Source: Polynucleobacter parvulilacunae
Lineage (GTDB): Bacteria > Pseudomonadota > Gammaproteobacteria > Burkholderiales > Burkholderiaceae
Assembly (NCBI RefSeq): GCF_018881715.1
Contig: NZ_JACVPW010000013.1
Location: 248,001 to 312,000 of the forward strand
Reading direction: 5' to 3'
Length of the DNA: 64,000 bases
Shown here: piece after piece, positions 8,944 to 22,882 of the stretch
Numbering within the stretch: position 1 is the stretch's first letter
Layout of the letters: the number at the start of each line of letters is the position of its first letter
Notes under the pieces: generated by a model
The model's input: the letters and a program-made list of their open reading frames with translations, nothing else
Databases searched by the model: none
Told to the model about the DNA's origin: nothing
Program-made: the position numbers and the translations under genes

Positions 8944-9618
8944 ATGAGTATTCCGGAAAAAGTCCTCAGTGCGATACATCTAGGTAAACAAGTTTTATCT
9001 AGCGATGGATCATTAACTATTTTGCACGACATTAGCTTTGATGTCTGTGAGGGTGAGAGCGTTGCTATTACCGGAGCATCTGGATCTGGAAAAAGCACTT
9101 TACTTGGACTTTTGGCCGGACTCGATGCACCTACCAGTGGGCACGTTGAATTGGCCTCCCAAAATCTGAATCTATTGGATGAGGATGGTCGAGCCAAATT
9201 GCGGGGTCAAAAAGTGGGTTTTGTATTTCAATCTTTTCAGCTGCTTGCCCATCTCACTGCGCTAGAAAATGTCATGCTTCCAGCGGAACTCAATGGCCTA
9301 ACAATGGCCAAAGATAATGCCCTGGCTTGCCTTGAGCAAGTAGGCCTGAGTGAACGAGCCAATCATTTCCCCAAAACCTTGTCTGGCGGGGAGCAACAAA
9401 GAGTGGCTTTGGCCAGGGCCTTCATCATGAAGCCGGCCGTACTATTTGCGGATGAACCCACTGGCAGCCTTGACGAAGCAAGCGGAAACCGGGTTATTGA
9501 GCTCCTTTTTGAGCTAAATCGGGCCAATCATTCGACCCTGGTTTTGGTAACCCATGACCAAGCCTTGGCAGATCGATGTCAGCGGCAATTACACCTTCAG
9601 GGCGGGAGATTGCTGTAG
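8944..9618 (+). CDS. ybbA: ABC transporter ATP-binding protein, YbbA/LolD type
   Basis: This ATPase of the lipoprotein/macrolide-export class carries Walker A GASGSGKST, the ABC signature LSGGEQQR and Walker B VLFADEPTG, followed by the switch histidine in LVTHD. The ORF track begins at 8881, but the ATG at 8944 (MSIPEKVLS) is preferred because the earlier codons lie antisense inside tesA. In E. coli ybbA is followed by the large permease gene ybbP. Here purL follows after 21 bp and no permease is present in the window. Only 2 bp separate it from the tesA start, so its promoter must lie within tesA. Confidence 0.88.
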   Translation: MSIPEKVLSAIHLGKQVLSSDGSLTILHDISFDVCEGESVAITGASGSGKSTLLGLLAGLDAPTSGHVELASQNLNLLDEDGRAKLRGQKVGFVFQSFQLLAHLTALENVMLPAELNGLTMAKDNALACLEQVGLSERANHFPKTLSGGEQQRVALARAFIMKPAVLFADEPTGSLDEASGNRVIELLFELNRANHSTLVLVTHDQALADRCQRQLHLQGGRLL

Positions 9619-9639
9619 GCAAAACCTTATAATCTAGGG

Positions 9640-12600
9640 ATGTCTTTTTTCCACTTTTTGCCCGGCGCTGATGCGCTTTCCCCCTTCCGCCAACAGCGTC
9701 TTTTAGCTACTTTGGCTGCCCAAGGGGTTGATCTTGAGTCTATTGAGGCTCAATACCTTCATTTGATTTGGTCCGAAAAAGAGCTTAGCTCTCAAAATCA
9801 AGAAATTTTGGCCAGTCTTTTAACTTATGGCCAAGCTTTCAGCTCCAAAATAAATCCAGGTAAATCTTGGTTTGGAAAAGACAAAACAGAAGGTCAGGGC
9901 GCTATTGTTATTCCTCGGTTGGGAACGGTTTCGCCATGGGCAAGTAAAGCAACTGATATTGCCCGTCAATGTGGCCTAGATATTTTACGACTTGAGCGCG
10001 GTGTTCAATTTGCTTGGAAGAGTAAAAGGGCGCTTACTACAGAACAAAGGCAATTGGTTATCGCAGCAGTACATGATCGAATGACTGAGGCAGTGATTGA
10101 ATCAATCGATGCTGCAAATGCTTTATATCAAACATTAGATGATAGGCCGTTGGCGCGTATCCCGGTGATGACGCAAGGCAGAGCAGCGCTGGACAAGGCT
10201 AATCAAGAATTGGGCCTAGCTTTATCCGATGATGAAGTGGCTTATCTCGCAGAAAACTTTACACGCTTACAGCGCAATCCATCAGACGTAGAGCTGATTA
10301 TGTTTGCCCAGGCTAATAGTGAACATTGCCGCCACAAGATTTTTAATTCAAGCTGGACTATTGATGGTGACGATCAAGAGCGTTCTTTGTTCGCCATGAT
10401 TCGCAACACCCACCAATTGCAGCCAGCAGGTACGATTGTTGCTTACTCTGATAATTCTGCGGTAATGGTTGGATGGGAGGCGGAAACTTGGGCGCCTCAG
10501 GGTAATAATCATCGCTACGAAAAAGATACCCGTCTAGTTCATACTTTAATGAAGGTAGAAACGCATAACCATCCAACTGCGATTGCTCCATTTCCTGGCG
10601 CATCTACAGGCGCTGGCGGCGAGATACGCGATGAAGGTGCAACTGGCGTTGGCGGTCGCCCTAAAGCGGGTCTCACGGGCTTCTCTGTTTCCAATCTCAA
10701 TATTCCAGGAACCGATCTTCCTTGGGAGGCTGAGAAATACGGCAAGCCTGAACGCATAGCTACACCTTTGCAGATTATGATTGATGGCCCGCTGGGCGGC
10801 GCCGCTTTCAATAATGAATTTGGTCGCCCGATCTTGGGCGGATATTTCCGAGTTTTTGAGCAAACCTTAGATGGTACGCGCCGTGGTTATCACAAGCCGA
10901 TCATGATTGCCGGTGGTATTGGTAGTATCGATTCGATACACACCGAGAAAAAGGCAATCCAAGCAGGCCACCTATTGATTCAACTTGGCGGCCCTGGCAT
11001 GCGTATTGGTATGGGTGGCGCTACTGGTAGCTCTGTTGCTACTGGAACAAATACCGCCGACCTTGATTTTGATTCTGTTCAGCGTGGTAATCCAGAAATG
11101 GAACGACGCGCGCAAGAAGTGATTAATGCTTGCCGCGCACTAGGCGAAAACAATCCAATTGTTTCTATTCATGATGTCGGAGCAGGTGGTTTATCCAATG
11201 CATTTCCTGAGCTAGCGGATGGCGCAGGCCTAGGCGCTGCCTTTAAACTTCGCAGCGTGCCACTTGAAGAGAGTGGAATGAGTCCTGCAGAGATTTGGTG
11301 CAATGAATCTCAAGAACGCTATGTGTTGGCAATCGACAAAAAAGATTTGGATCTTTTTAAGTCCTTCTGTGAGCGTGAACGTTGTCCCTATGCTGTCGTG
11401 GGTGAAGCAACTGCAGAGCGTCAACTGCAATTGAGTGACTCCAAGCAAGCCACAAATACTGACGCAGCCCTGCCAATTGACATGCCTATGGAAGTATTGC
11501 TAGGTAAGCCTCCGAAGATGCATCGCAATGTCACCAGAGTGGCTCAAGAATTTAAAGAGCTTGATGTGACTGATGCTGATCTTGCGCAATCCATTGCTTG
11601 GGTATTGCAACAACCAACTGTGGCAAGCAAATCATTCCTGATTACGATTGGCGATAGAACTGTTGGAGGGCTCAATGCCCGCGATCAGTTTGTTGGCCCA
11701 TGGCAGGTGCCTGTAGCAGACTGTGCCGTTACGATGATGGATTACAAGGGTTATCGCGGTGAAGCGATGTCTATGGGTGAAAGAACCCCCTTGGCTGTAA
11801 TCGATGCGCCTGCGGCTGCACGTATGGCGGTAGGTGAGGCCATTACCAATCTATTGGCTGCAGATATTTTGAGTTTGGAGGCTGTAAAGCTTTCTGCAAA
11901 CTGGATGGCGGCCTGTGGCGCCCCAGGTGAAGATGCGAAGTTGTATGACTCTGTAAAAGCGATCGGCATGGAGTTATGTCCAGCACTTGGAATATCAATT
12001 CCGGTTGGAAAAGATTCATTGTCGATGTCTACTGCATGGCAAGATGGTTCTGAGGCCAAGAAAGTAGTCGCGCCAGTTTCTTTAATTATTTCTGCTTTTG
12101 CAGTCGTACAAGATGCTCGAAAAACACTGACGCCTTTGCTTCGGTTGAAAGATAAAAATGGATCACCACAAGAGACTGAGTTGATTTTGATTGACTTAGG
12201 TCGTGGCAAGAACCGCATGGCTGGCAGTATCTTGGCTCAAGTGCTCGACCAATCAGGCAAAGAAGCGCCGGACGTCGATCATCCCGAAGATCTCAAGGCT
12301 CTCGCCGCTGCAATTATTCAGTTGCGTAAAGAAAATAAACTGTTGGCATATCATGACCGTTCTGATGGCGGCTTGTTAGCCTGTATAGCAGAAATGGCTT
12401 TTGCCTCTCATTGTGGCATCTCTCTGAATGTAGACATGATTGCTATGGATGCCGGCCAGGAGCCAGATTACGGCGATGCCAAGAATTGGGCACAACAGAT
12501 CTCCGGTCGACGCCATGAGCAAACTATGCGTGCACTCTTCAATGAAGAGCTTGGTGCCGTTGTCCAAGTTCGCAAAGAAGAACGCGATGCAGTATTTGCT

Positions 12601-13677
12601 GTATTAAGAAAACTGGGTCTAAGTGCTTACAGCCATGTGATTGGCAAACCAAACACTAATGGCCGCATTGAAATATGGCGTGATGCCAAAAATATCTTCG
12701 CTGAGCCACGTGAAGTACTACAGAAGATGTGGGCCAATACAAGTTATCAAATTGCTCGTCTGCGCGACAATCCAGCTTGTGCTGATAGCGAATTCGGACT
12801 ATTGGATAACGTATCTGATCCAGGTATGAGCCCTAAGCTCACCTTTGATGCCTCTGAAGATATTGCAGCTCCGTATATTTCAAAAAATGTACGGCCAAAA
12901 GTCGCCATTCTTCGTGAGCAGGGCGTTAACTCCCATGTGGAAATGGCTTATTCCGTGAATTGGGCAGGCTTTGATAGTTATGACGTGCATATGTCTGATT
13001 TACTCAGTGGCAAAGCCAAGTTAGAAGACTTTAGAGGTTTAATTGCTTGCGGCGGGTTTAGTTATGGTGACGTATTGGGTGCTGGAGAAGGCTGGGCCAA
13101 AACCATTTTGTTTAATCAACAATTGCGTGACCAGTTCTCTACATTCTTTAATCGTCAAGACAGTTTTGCATTGGGCGTCTGCAATGGTTGCCAAATGATG
13201 AGCAACCTCTCTGGGATTATTCCGGGCGCAGAGGCTTGGCCTAAATTTACGCGCAATCAATCAGAGCAATATGAAGCTCGCTTAGTAATGGCTGAAGTGA
13301 TGGCTTCGCCATCAATATTCACCCAAGGTATGGAAGGCAGTCAGATTCCGATTGCAATAGCGCACGGTGAAGGATTTGCCAACTTTAGCCAACAAGGTAA
13401 TTTAGAGCAGATTCAAAAGCAGGGCTTGGCAGCGTTCCGCTTTGTGGATCACCAAGGTAATCCTACCGAAACTTACCCGCTGAATCCTAATGGTTCTCCT
13501 GGTGGTTTAACTGGTGTTACCACACCGGATGGTCGCTTCATGGTGATGATGCCGCATCCAGAGCGCGTATTTAGAGCGGCGCAGATGAGTTGGTGCCCTC
13601 CTGAATGGCTTGATACCCCTGATGGTGCCAGCCCATGGTTGCGTCTGTTCCGTAACGCTCGCCGTTGGGCCAATTAA
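9640..13677 (+). CDS. purL: Phosphoribosylformylglycinamidine synthase (FGAM synthetase)
   Basis: The large single-chain PurL converts FGAR, ATP and glutamine to FGAM in purine synthesis. The order is an N-terminal PurS-like domain, tandem AIR-synthase-type ATP-grasp-like modules ([21 protein letters not shown] in the first, VGKDSLSMS in the second) and a C-terminal class I glutamine amidotransferase with its nucleophile in [10 protein letters not shown] (about Cys1181) and the catalytic His in MPHPERV. The length of 1345 aa fits the gamma/betaproteobacterial large form, and no frameshift is visible. It follows ybbA after 21 bp. Confidence 0.98.
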   Translation: MSFFHFLPGADALSPFRQQRLLATLAAQGVDLESIEAQYLHLIWSEKELSSQNQEILASLLTYGQAFSSKINPGKSWFGKDKTEGQGAIVIPRLGTVSPWASKATDIARQCGLDILRLERGVQFAWKSKRALTTEQRQLVIAAVHDRMTEAVIESIDAANALYQTLDDRPLARIPVMTQGRAALDKANQELGLALSDDEVAYLAENFTRLQRNPSDVELIMFAQANSEHCRHKIFNSSWTIDGDDQERSLFAMIRNTHQLQPAGTIVAYSDNSAVMVGWEAETWAPQGNNHRYEKDTRLVHTLMKVETHNHPTAIAPFPGASTGAGGEIRDEGATGVGGRPKAGLTGFSVSNLNIPGTDLPWEAEKYGKPERIATPLQIMIDGPLGGAAFNNEFGRPILGGYFRVFEQTLDGTRRGYHKPIMIAGGIGSIDSIHTEKKAIQAGHLLIQLGGPGMRIGMGGATGSSVATGTNTADLDFDSVQRGNPEMERRAQEVINACRALGENNPIVSIHDVGAGGLSNAFPELADGAGLGAAFKLRSVPLEESGMSPAEIWCNESQERYVLAIDKKDLDLFKSFCERERCPYAVVGEATAERQLQLSDSKQATNTDAALPIDMPMEVLLGKPPKMHRNVTRVAQEFKELDVTDADLAQSIAWVLQQPTVASKSFLITIGDRTVGGLNARDQFVGPWQVPVADCAVTMMDYKGYRGEAMSMGERTPLAVIDAPAAARMAVGEAITNLLAADILSLEAVKLSANWMAACGAPGEDAKLYDSVKAIGMELCPALGISIPVGKDSLSMSTAWQDGSEAKKVVAPVSLIISAFAVVQDARKTLTPLLRLKDKNGSPQETELILIDLGRGKNRMAGSILAQVLDQSGKEAPDVDHPEDLKALAAAIIQLRKENKLLAYHDRSDGGLLACIAEMAFASHCGISLNVDMIAMDAGQEPDYGDAKNWAQQISGRRHEQTMRALFNEELGAVVQVRKEERDAVFAVLRKLGLSAYSHVIGKPNTNGRIEIWRDAKNIFAEPREVLQKMWANTSYQIARLRDNPACADSEFGLLDNVSDPGMSPKLTFDASEDIAAPYISKNVRPKVAILREQGVNSHVEMAYSVNWAGFDSYDVHMSDLLSGKAKLEDFRGLIACGGFSYGDVLGAGEGWAKTILFNQQLRDQFSTFFNRQDSFALGVCNGCQMMSNLSGIIPGAEAWPKFTRNQSEQYEARLVMAEVMASPSIFTQGMEGSQIPIAIAHGEGFANFSQQGNLEQIQKQGLAAFRFVDHQGNPTETYPLNPNGSPGGLTGVTTPDGRFMVMMPHPERVFRAAQMSWCPPEWLDTPDGASPWLRLFRNARRWAN

Positions 13678-13693
13678 GTTGTCTGAGTCACTG

Positions 13694-14452
13694 ATGATGG
13701 AGCCTGTTACTTTTTCCGAAAGCGGAGGGGTTCGCTATCTACATTTCGGAACTGAATTAATTCAGGGCGCTATGCGCATCCGCGATCCCGATGAGATTTA
13801 CCTCGAGTACAACCAACAAATGATGGCATGGTTGCTTTTTCTTGAGACAAAACCGGGAATGAAAGTCGCGCAACTGGGCTTAGGAACTGGGGCACTAACT
13901 AAGTTTCAGCATCGTTATTGCCCAGCTGTTAAAACTACAGTCGTTGAGTTAAATCCTGCGGTGATTGTGTCTGCTAGATCGATGTTTTTTACGCCTGACG
14001 ACGATCGCAAGCTTGAAACCTTGCAAACAGATGCAAAGCTATTTGTTCACAATAATAAGTATCGCGAACAATTTGATGCGGTCCAGGTTGATTTGTATGA
14101 TGCGATTTGTGATGGCCCTGCAGCGAGCTCTTTAGATTTCTATAAGGGTTGTCACAGCATTCTCAAAGGCCCAGGTGTAATGACTGTTAACCTCTTTTCA
14201 AGACACAAGAGCTTTGACTTGAATCTGAAGAATATTTGTGAAGCATTTGATAATAGGGTGCTCTTATTTCCTGAGTCCCATGATTGCAATGTTGTGGCCA
14301 TTGCTTTTAAGGGTCCTAAGCTTGAGGTCGAATGGAAAGATGTATCTAAGCGTGCAAAGCTCATACTAGAGAAGACTGGTTTACCAACCAATAAATGGGT
14401 TTCCGGCATCAGTCGTGAGAACGCTCGGCAAGAGAATAAGCTTTCAATCTAA
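13694..14452 (+). CDS. Spermidine-synthase-like aminopropyl/methyltransferase fold protein
   Basis: A Rossmann-fold protein of the spermidine synthase family: a short N-terminal beta region (VRYLHFGTELIQGAMRIRDPDE), then the cofactor motif LGLGTGALTKF and the strand VVELNPAV. The canonical SpeE motif GGGDGG is replaced by GLGTGA, and the usual DxxDP segment reads VDLYDAICDGPA, so true putrescine aminopropyl transfer is doubtful. The ORF track starts at 13610 inside purL. The likely start is ATG 13694 or the adjacent ATG 13697, with a TTG at 13679 as an alternative. It ends at a bidirectional terminator. The actual substrate is unknown. Confidence 0.75.
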   Translation: MMEPVTFSESGGVRYLHFGTELIQGAMRIRDPDEIYLEYNQQMMAWLLFLETKPGMKVAQLGLGTGALTKFQHRYCPAVKTTVVELNPAVIVSARSMFFTPDDDRKLETLQTDAKLFVHNNKYREQFDAVQVDLYDAICDGPAASSLDFYKGCHSILKGPGVMTVNLFSRHKSFDLNLKNICEAFDNRVLLFPESHDCNVVAIAFKGPKLEVEWKDVSKRAKLILEKTGLPTNKWVSGISRENARQENKLSI

Positions 14453-14475
14453 GTTAATTTCAAGTTTAGATAAAG

Positions 14476-14504
14476 AAAAAGGCGATCAAATGATCGCCTT
14501 TTTT
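14476..14504. terminator. Bidirectional intrinsic terminator between the SpeE-like gene and acnB
   Basis: aaaaaggcgatc-aaat-gatcgcctttttt forms a perfect 7-bp GC-containing stem with a tetraloop, flanked by A-tracts and T-tracts. It therefore terminates in both directions between two convergent genes. Confidence 0.9.
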
Positions 14505-14544
14505 AATTCCTCAATCCATCGCAGGACTGAGGGTTCGCAGTCAA

Positions 14545-17130
14545 TTAAATCGTTACAGTATCTGCAACATCACTAAATGACTTGAGCTTATCAAAACTCA
14601 TGTATTTATAAACATCACCAGCTTTAGCATCAAGTGCCTTCACTTGCTCTAAGTACTCCGCAGGTGTAGGTAGGCGACCCAAGAGCGCGGCTACAGAGGC
14701 CAATTCAGCGGAAGCCAAGTAAACGCGAGTATCAATACCTAAACGGTTAGGGAAGTTACGGGTAGAGGTTGAAACAGCTGTGGAACCTTTGCGGATCTGA
14801 GCTTGGTTGCCCATGCAAAGTGAGCAGCCTGGACTTTCCATGCGCGCACCAGCTGCGCCCAACATGCCGTAGTAACCTTCTTCCATCAAAACCATAGCAT
14901 CCATCTTGGTTGGAGGGGCTACCCACAAACGTGTCGGCATATCCTTCTTGCCTTGTAGTACTTGACCAGCTGCGCGGAAGTGACCGATATTGGTCATGCA
15001 TGATCCAATAAATACTTCATCAATCTTGTCGCCAGCAACTTCAGACAATACTTTCACATCATCTGGGTCATTAGGGCATGCAAGGATTGGTTCTTTGATT
15101 TCATCGATGTTGATTTCGATAATTTCAGCGTAGTCGGCGTTGTCATCTGCTTTGAGTAATTGTGGGTTTGCAATCCAAGCTTCCATGGCTTTAATACGAC
15201 GACCAAGGGTGCGCTTATCTTCATAACCATTAGCAATCATCCACTTCATCAGTGTGATATTAGATTGCATATACTCAATGATTGGCTCTTTATTGAGGTG
15301 AACTGTACAGCCGCCAGCAGAGCGTTCTGCAGAAGCATCAGACAATTCAAAAGCTTGCTCAACTTTAAGATCAGGCAGACCTTCGATTTCTAGAATACGG
15401 CCAGAGAAAATATTCTTCTTGCCTTGTTTCTCAACAGTTAATAAGCCTTTCTTAATTGCATACAAAGGAATTGCATTTACCAAGTCACGCAAAGTGATGC
15501 CAGGTTGCATTTTGCCTTTGAAGCGAACCAAGACAGACTCAGGCATATCCAATGGCATTACGCCAGTAGCTGCGGCGAAAGCAACTAAGCCTGAACCCGC
15601 TGGAAATGAAATTCCAATTGGGAAGCGGGTGTGACTATCGCCACCAGTACCGCAGGTATCCGGGAGGAGTAAACGGTTCAACCAGCTATGGATCACGCCA
15701 TCGCCTGGGCGCAATGCAACACCACCGCGATTAGTCATGAACGGTGGCAACTCATGTTGAGTGCGAATATCTACAGGTTTTGGATATGCTGAGGTGTGGC
15801 AGAAAGACTGCATCACGAGATCAGATGAGAAGCCAAGGCAAGCTAAGTCTTTCAATTCATCACGGGTCATAGGACCAGTGGTGTCTTGTGACCCGACGGT
15901 AGTCATATGCGGCTCGCAGTAAGTGCCAGGACGCACGCCTTGGCCTTCTGGAAGACCGCATGCGCGACCAACCATTTTTTGTGCCAAGCTAAAGCCCTTT
16001 TTGTTATCCACTGGATTTACTGGCAAGCGGAATTCTGTAGATGCTGGTAAACCAAGAGCTGTGCGAGCTTTAGCAGTCAAGCCGCGACCAATGATCAAAG
16101 GAATGCGACCACCAGCACGAACTTCATCCAAAATAACAGGCGACTTTAATGAGAAGCTAGTAATTTCAGCACCATTTTTAAATACTTTACCTTCGTATGG
16201 ACGTAGCTCAATCTCATCACCCATATTCATTTGGGAAACATCCAATTCGATTGGCAACGCGCCTGAATCTTCCATTGTGTTGAAGAAGATTGGGGCAATA
16301 TTGGTGCCCAAGCACACGCCACCAAAACGCTTGTTAGGTACGAAAGGAATATCTTGACCTGTCCACCAGAGAACGGAGTTCGTAGCAGATTTGCGTGAAG
16401 AGCCTGTACCAACTACGTCACCAACGTAAGCAATTTGATTACCTTTTTTCTGGAGAGCAGCGATTTGCTTCATTGGGCCACGAACGCCAGTCTCATCAGG
16501 CTCAATGCCTGGACGTGGGTTCTTGAGCATGATCGTCGCATGCAATGGAATATCTGGACGACTCCATGCATCTGGAGCAGGGGAGAGGTCATCAGTATTG
16601 GTTTCGCCTGTTACCTTGAAGACTGTAAGCTTCATGCTTTCTGGAACGGCAGGACGGCTAGTAAACCACTCGGCATTCGCCCAACTTTGCATTACTGCTT
16701 TGGCATTTGCATTGCCTTTTTCGGCCAACTCTTGAACGTCGTTGAAGTAATCAAACATCAAGAGTGTTTTCTTAAGTGCTTCAGCTGCTGCTGCACCGCA
16801 CTCGGCGTCAGCCAATAACTCAACCAATGGCTTGATGTTGTAACCACCGAGCATTGTTCCCAATAGTTCCGTAGCACGAACGCGAGAGATTAATGGTGAT
16901 TTATCCGTGCCTTTTGCGATGGCATCTAAAAACTCAGCTTTTACTTTAGCGGCCTCATCAACACCTGCAGGTACGCGGTTTGTAATTAACTCTACGAGCT
17001 CAGCTTCTTTGCCGGCTGGTGGGCTTTTTAACAATTTAACCAATTCAGCAGTTTGATCCTTGGTCAATGGGAGGGCGGGGATGCCAAGGGCTGCGCGTTC
17101 GGCAACTTGAGCGTTATAGGCTTCTAACAT
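14545..17130 (-). CDS. acnB: Bifunctional aconitate hydratase 2 / 2-methylisocitrate dehydratase
   Basis: AcnB isomerises citrate to isocitrate in the TCA cycle. The N-terminal HEAT-like domain (residues 1-160) and the swivel domain with [12 protein letters not shown] are followed by the three catalytic domains. The [4Fe-4S] ligands are visible as Cys in [10 protein letters not shown] and the pair in [12 protein letters not shown]. At 861 aa it is full length. AcnB rather than AcnA is shown by the domain order, with the swivel domain in the N-terminal part. The gene is monocistronic, closed by the bidirectional terminator. Confidence 0.97.
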   Translation of the reverse strand: MLEAYNAQVAERAALGIPALPLTKDQTAELVKLLKSPPAGKEAELVELITNRVPAGVDEAAKVKAEFLDAIAKGTDKSPLISRVRATELLGTMLGGYNIKPLVELLADAECGAAAAEALKKTLLMFDYFNDVQELAEKGNANAKAVMQSWANAEWFTSRPAVPESMKLTVFKVTGETNTDDLSPAPDAWSRPDIPLHATIMLKNPRPGIEPDETGVRGPMKQIAALQKKGNQIAYVGDVVGTGSSRKSATNSVLWWTGQDIPFVPNKRFGGVCLGTNIAPIFFNTMEDSGALPIELDVSQMNMGDEIELRPYEGKVFKNGAEITSFSLKSPVILDEVRAGGRIPLIIGRGLTAKARTALGLPASTEFRLPVNPVDNKKGFSLAQKMVGRACGLPEGQGVRPGTYCEPHMTTVGSQDTTGPMTRDELKDLACLGFSSDLVMQSFCHTSAYPKPVDIRTQHELPPFMTNRGGVALRPGDGVIHSWLNRLLLPDTCGTGGDSHTRFPIGISFPAGSGLVAFAAATGVMPLDMPESVLVRFKGKMQPGITLRDLVNAIPLYAIKKGLLTVEKQGKKNIFSGRILEIEGLPDLKVEQAFELSDASAERSAGGCTVHLNKEPIIEYMQSNITLMKWMIANGYEDKRTLGRRIKAMEAWIANPQLLKADDNADYAEIIEINIDEIKEPILACPNDPDDVKVLSEVAGDKIDEVFIGSCMTNIGHFRAAGQVLQGKKDMPTRLWVAPPTKMDAMVLMEEGYYGMLGAAGARMESPGCSLCMGNQAQIRKGSTAVSTSTRNFPNRLGIDTRVYLASAELASVAALLGRLPTPAEYLEQVKALDAKAGDVYKYMSFDKLKSFSDVADTVTI

Positions 17131-17326
17131 TGTGTTTCCTATGAGGTAAAAGTGGTCAATAGAAAGGCCAAAAGGGAATTTTCTCCCGATTCCCTAAATT
17201 ATAGATGTTTATTTAAGTCTTATATAAGACTTTAAAGCTCAAATTTGACTCAAAAATTGGCAATTTATTGAAATATTAGGGTTTTTACGAAGATTTTTAA
17301 GGAATAGGGCTCAATAGCTTGGCAAA

Positions 17327-17515
17327 TTAAAGGACTTGCTCGTCCTTCATTGCCCATACTAGCGCAACTACCCAGCCTATAAGGGACCAACCCAGAAAGA
17401 GATTGAGGGCAAAAATAGCCCCTGAATTAGCCCTTTTCTTATTAAAAGCGATTGCGAAAGGTAAGAAATAAAAGAGGGAAAGTAGGGTAATAAGTACGGT
17501 GAATAAAAGGCGCAT
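17327..17515 (-). CDS. Small membrane protein of the superinfection-immunity (Imm_superinfect) family
   Basis: A 62-aa protein with two hydrophobic segments: LLFTVLITLLSLFYFLPFAIAF near the N-terminus and NLFLGWSLIGWVVALVWAM near the C-terminus, separated by a short basic turn (NKKRANSG). The motif NLFLGWxLIGWVxALVWA is characteristic of the family named after phage T4 Imm, which blocks DNA injection by related phages; chromosomal members are common and mostly uncharacterised. No phage genes surround it; acnB and pyrG flank it, divergent from pyrG. A host role in the inner membrane is as likely as an antiphage one. Confidence 0.75.
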   Translation of the reverse strand: MRLLFTVLITLLSLFYFLPFAIAFNKKRANSGAIFALNLFLGWSLIGWVVALVWAMKDEQVL

Positions 17516-17595
17516 ATAGGGTCAAAAGGTATGTTCAGTGGATATCCTTGTCATATTACTGAATTTGAAATTTCTAGCTCTAAGCCCTCTATCGT

Positions 17596-17601
17596 TATAA
17601 T
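17596..17601 (+). promoter_or_regulatory. Candidate -10 element of the pyrG promoter
   Basis: A perfect TATAAT lies 25 bp before the pyrG ATG, in the short divergent gap with the 62-aa membrane gene. No convincing -35 hexamer is seen at 16-18 bp, so the call rests on the -10 alone. Confidence 0.35.
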
Positions 17602-17623
17602 TACTTTTTCCAACAGAGCTTAA

Positions 17624-19288
<1,665 letters not shown>

Positions 19289-19297
19289 AGGAAGAAT

Positions 19298-20161
19298 ATG
19301 AGCGCATTTAAGCTATGTGGTTTCGATGTTGGTTTAGATCAGCGCTTCTTTTTGATTGCGGGTCCTTGTGTTATTGAGTCTGAGCAATCTGCAATTGATA
19401 TTGCGGGCCAGCTAAAAGAAATTACTGCTGCATTAAACATTCCGTTCATTTATAAGTCTTCATTTGATAAAGCGAACCGCTCCTCTGGTTCTTCTTTCCG
19501 TGGCTTAGGCATGGAGAAGGGGCTAGAGATTTTGGCTAAAGTCAAAAAGCAAGTGAATGTTCCTGTGTTGACTGATGTTCATGACATCAGCGAAATTTCC
19601 GCTGTTGCTAGCGTTGTTGATGTACTGCAGACGCCAGCATTTTTATGTAGGCAAACCGATTTCATTCGTGCTTGCGCTCAAAGCGGCAAACCGGTGAACT
19701 TTAAAAAAGGCCAATTTCTGTCGCCGCATGAAATGCTGAACGTCATTGAAAAAGCACGTGTAGCAGCCTCAGAAATAAATCTTCCTGACCAATTTATGGT
19801 GTGTGAGCGCGGCGCTTCTTTTGGCTACAACAATCTTGTGTCCGATATGAGAAGCTTGGCAATTTTGCGTGAATCTAAAGCACCAGTGGTTTTTGATGCC
19901 ACCCATTCAGTACAGTTACCGGGCGGTCAGGGCAACTCTAGTGGTGGTCAGCGTGAATTTGTACCCGTTTTAGCGCGAGCTGCTGTGGCTGTTGGTATTA
20001 GCGGTCTTTTTATGGAAACCCATCCGGACCCAGCAAAAGCCTTATCTGACGGCCCTAATGCGGTGCCGCTGGATCGCATGAAAGAGTTGCTCGAGTCATT
20101 GGCAGCTATTGATAACGTTGTTAAATCAACTGGATCATTTTTAGAAGATAGTTTTAAGTAA
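19298..20161 (+). CDS. kdsA: 3-deoxy-8-phosphooctulonate synthase (KDO-8-phosphate synthase)
   Basis: KdsA condenses PEP with arabinose 5-phosphate to KDO-8-P for the lipid A core, which marks a Gram-negative cell. Family motifs include [24 protein letters not shown], the PEP-site segment [13 protein letters not shown] and [12 protein letters not shown]. At 287 aa it is complete. A ggaag ribosome binding site lies in the 9-bp gap after pyrG. The next gene, eno, makes PEP, the substrate used here. Confidence 0.97.
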   Translation: MSAFKLCGFDVGLDQRFFLIAGPCVIESEQSAIDIAGQLKEITAALNIPFIYKSSFDKANRSSGSSFRGLGMEKGLEILAKVKKQVNVPVLTDVHDISEISAVASVVDVLQTPAFLCRQTDFIRACAQSGKPVNFKKGQFLSPHEMLNVIEKARVAASEINLPDQFMVCERGASFGYNNLVSDMRSLAILRESKAPVVFDATHSVQLPGGQGNSSGGQREFVPVLARAAVAVGISGLFMETHPDPAKALSDGPNAVPLDRMKELLESLAAIDNVVKSTGSFLEDSFK

Positions 20162-20176
20162 CTTTAAGTAAATTAG

Positions 20177-21499
<1,323 letters not shown>

Positions 21500-21531
21500 T
21501 TTTTAGTTAACACTTAGTTATTAAATAGCGT

Positions 21532-21837
21532 ATGCGGATAGTCATCTACTCTATGCTGGTATTGCTAATCGCAATCCAGTACCCACTTTGGCTGGGTAAG
21601 GGTGGATGGCTTAAGGTTTATGAGATGGAGCGACAAGTCGAGCTGCAAGAGGCTAAAAATAGTCTCTTGGCTCTGCGTAATGCCAAGTTATCAGGCGATG
21701 TTAAAGACTTAAAAGACGGCACTCGCGCAATTGAAGAACGTGCACGTGTTGAGCACGGCTTAATTAAAGAGGGTGAATTCTTTGTTCAGATCTTGCCGGC
21801 AGATAAAGCCAGCGACTCTCAGGCTACTAAACAGTAA
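21532..21837 (+). CDS. ftsB: Cell-division protein FtsB (DivIC-like septum initiator)
   Basis: A bitopic 101-aa protein with one N-terminal membrane segment ([20 protein letters not shown]) and a periplasmic coiled coil ([31 protein letters not shown]), then the conserved [17 protein letters not shown] stretch. FtsB forms the FtsQBL complex that activates septal peptidoglycan synthesis. Its place directly after eno is conserved. It is convergent with hslO with a 14-bp gap. Confidence 0.93.
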   Translation: MRIVIYSMLVLLIAIQYPLWLGKGGWLKVYEMERQVELQEAKNSLLALRNAKLSGDVKDLKDGTRAIEERARVEHGLIKEGEFFVQILPADKASDSQATKQ

Positions 21838-21851
21838 TCAATAGCCGTTAC

Positions 21852-22817
21852 TTAGTGACCGCTAGATGGTGGTCTTGTTGCATCACTTAATAAATCGGTT
21901 TTAAACACCTGCAGGCAATCAACGGCGTCAAAGCGATATGGTTTTGCACAGAAATCACACACCGTCTCAACAGCACCTTGCTCCGCAAGAATGCTTTCCA
22001 CCTCTTCTTCACCCAGCATCCGTAATATATCCGCAACCTTAGTGCGCGAACACCGACAGGCAAAACGAATAGGACGAGCAGGGAAGCTGCGCACGCCATT
22101 TTCTGTTGACTCCTCTAAAAAGAGGCGTCTTAATATTGTTTCTGGGGGAAGGGTGAGCAATTCTTCATTGGTAATGGTTTCGCCCAAAGTTTGAATACGT
22201 GACCAGCCTTCAGCTGCAATCTGTGGGTCAAGATGAGCGTGACCGCCAGAATTGGGTAGGCGCTGTAGCAATAAGCCACCAACATGAGTGTCGCTGGATG
22301 CTAGCCAAATTCTCGTATCTAACTGTTCAGAGTTTTGCATATACAAAGCGATAGCTTCTGCAGCGCTTGTAACAGGCTTAATTACGGCCCCTTGGTGGTC
22401 TTGAAGGGCAACGATGCCTTGGTAGGGTGCTTGCCCAGGCTCTCGGTCGGCGGGATCTAGAGTGATGACTAGTCTTCCACTGCTGCTGACGTCCAACAAG
22501 TCAGCTAGGGTTGCATCATCAGCTATCTCGGAGGGCTCTACCGATAGTTTCACGGTCGCGCGCATTGATAAATCTGATTTACATTCGACTACTAAGAGTT
22601 GGATAGGGCCTTTGCTTTGCGCCTGAATAATGAGAGTGCCGTCAAATTTGAGGCTGGCGCTTAAGAGGGTGGCCGCACCTACGAAGTCACCTAGAATCCG
22701 ACGTACTGCAGGGGGGTCATTACGACGCTCCAAGACAGCCTGCCAGGCACTGCCAATCGACACAATTTCACCCCTAACTGGGGCACCATCACACATAAAG
22801 ACTAGTAATTCATTCAT
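21852..22817 (-). CDS. hslO: Redox-regulated chaperone Hsp33
   Basis: Hsp33 is an ATP-independent holdase activated by oxidation and unfolding. The N-terminal core starts LLVFMCDGAPVRGEIVSIG. The C-terminal redox switch has the zinc cysteines as FACRCSRTK and VCDFCAKPYRF, the CxC and CxxC pair of the family. At 321 aa it is slightly longer than E. coli Hsp33. It stands alone on the minus strand between ftsB and gltX. Confidence 0.95.
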   Translation of the reverse strand: MNELLVFMCDGAPVRGEIVSIGSAWQAVLERRNDPPAVRRILGDFVGAATLLSASLKFDGTLIIQAQSKGPIQLLVVECKSDLSMRATVKLSVEPSEIADDATLADLLDVSSSGRLVITLDPADREPGQAPYQGIVALQDHQGAVIKPVTSAAEAIALYMQNSEQLDTRIWLASSDTHVGGLLLQRLPNSGGHAHLDPQIAAEGWSRIQTLGETITNEELLTLPPETILRRLFLEESTENGVRSFPARPIRFACRCSRTKVADILRMLGEEEVESILAEQGAVETVCDFCAKPYRFDAVDCLQVFKTDLLSDATRPPSSGH

Positions 22818-22882
22818 AGTCCAAAGTATCCATGTTTTTTAGGAATTAGTCATAAGATTCCCGACCTGAGATAATGTAGTTT

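Noticed and set aside
11751-12218. 155-aa minus-strand ORF inside purL
   Set aside because: It is antisense to a clearly coding, conserved region of purL, has no ribosome binding site and its sequence has no recognisable domain.
15923-16357. 144-aa plus-strand ORF inside acnB
   Set aside because: A shadow of acnB in the opposite strand; composition follows the sense codons and there is no start signal.
16435-16818. 127-aa plus-strand ORF inside acnB
   Set aside because: Antisense to conserved acnB coding sequence; no domain or ribosome binding site.
17174-17194. gggaat/attccc hairpin upstream of acnB
   Set aside because: Six base pairs with a 9-nt loop and no flanking features; too weak to call.
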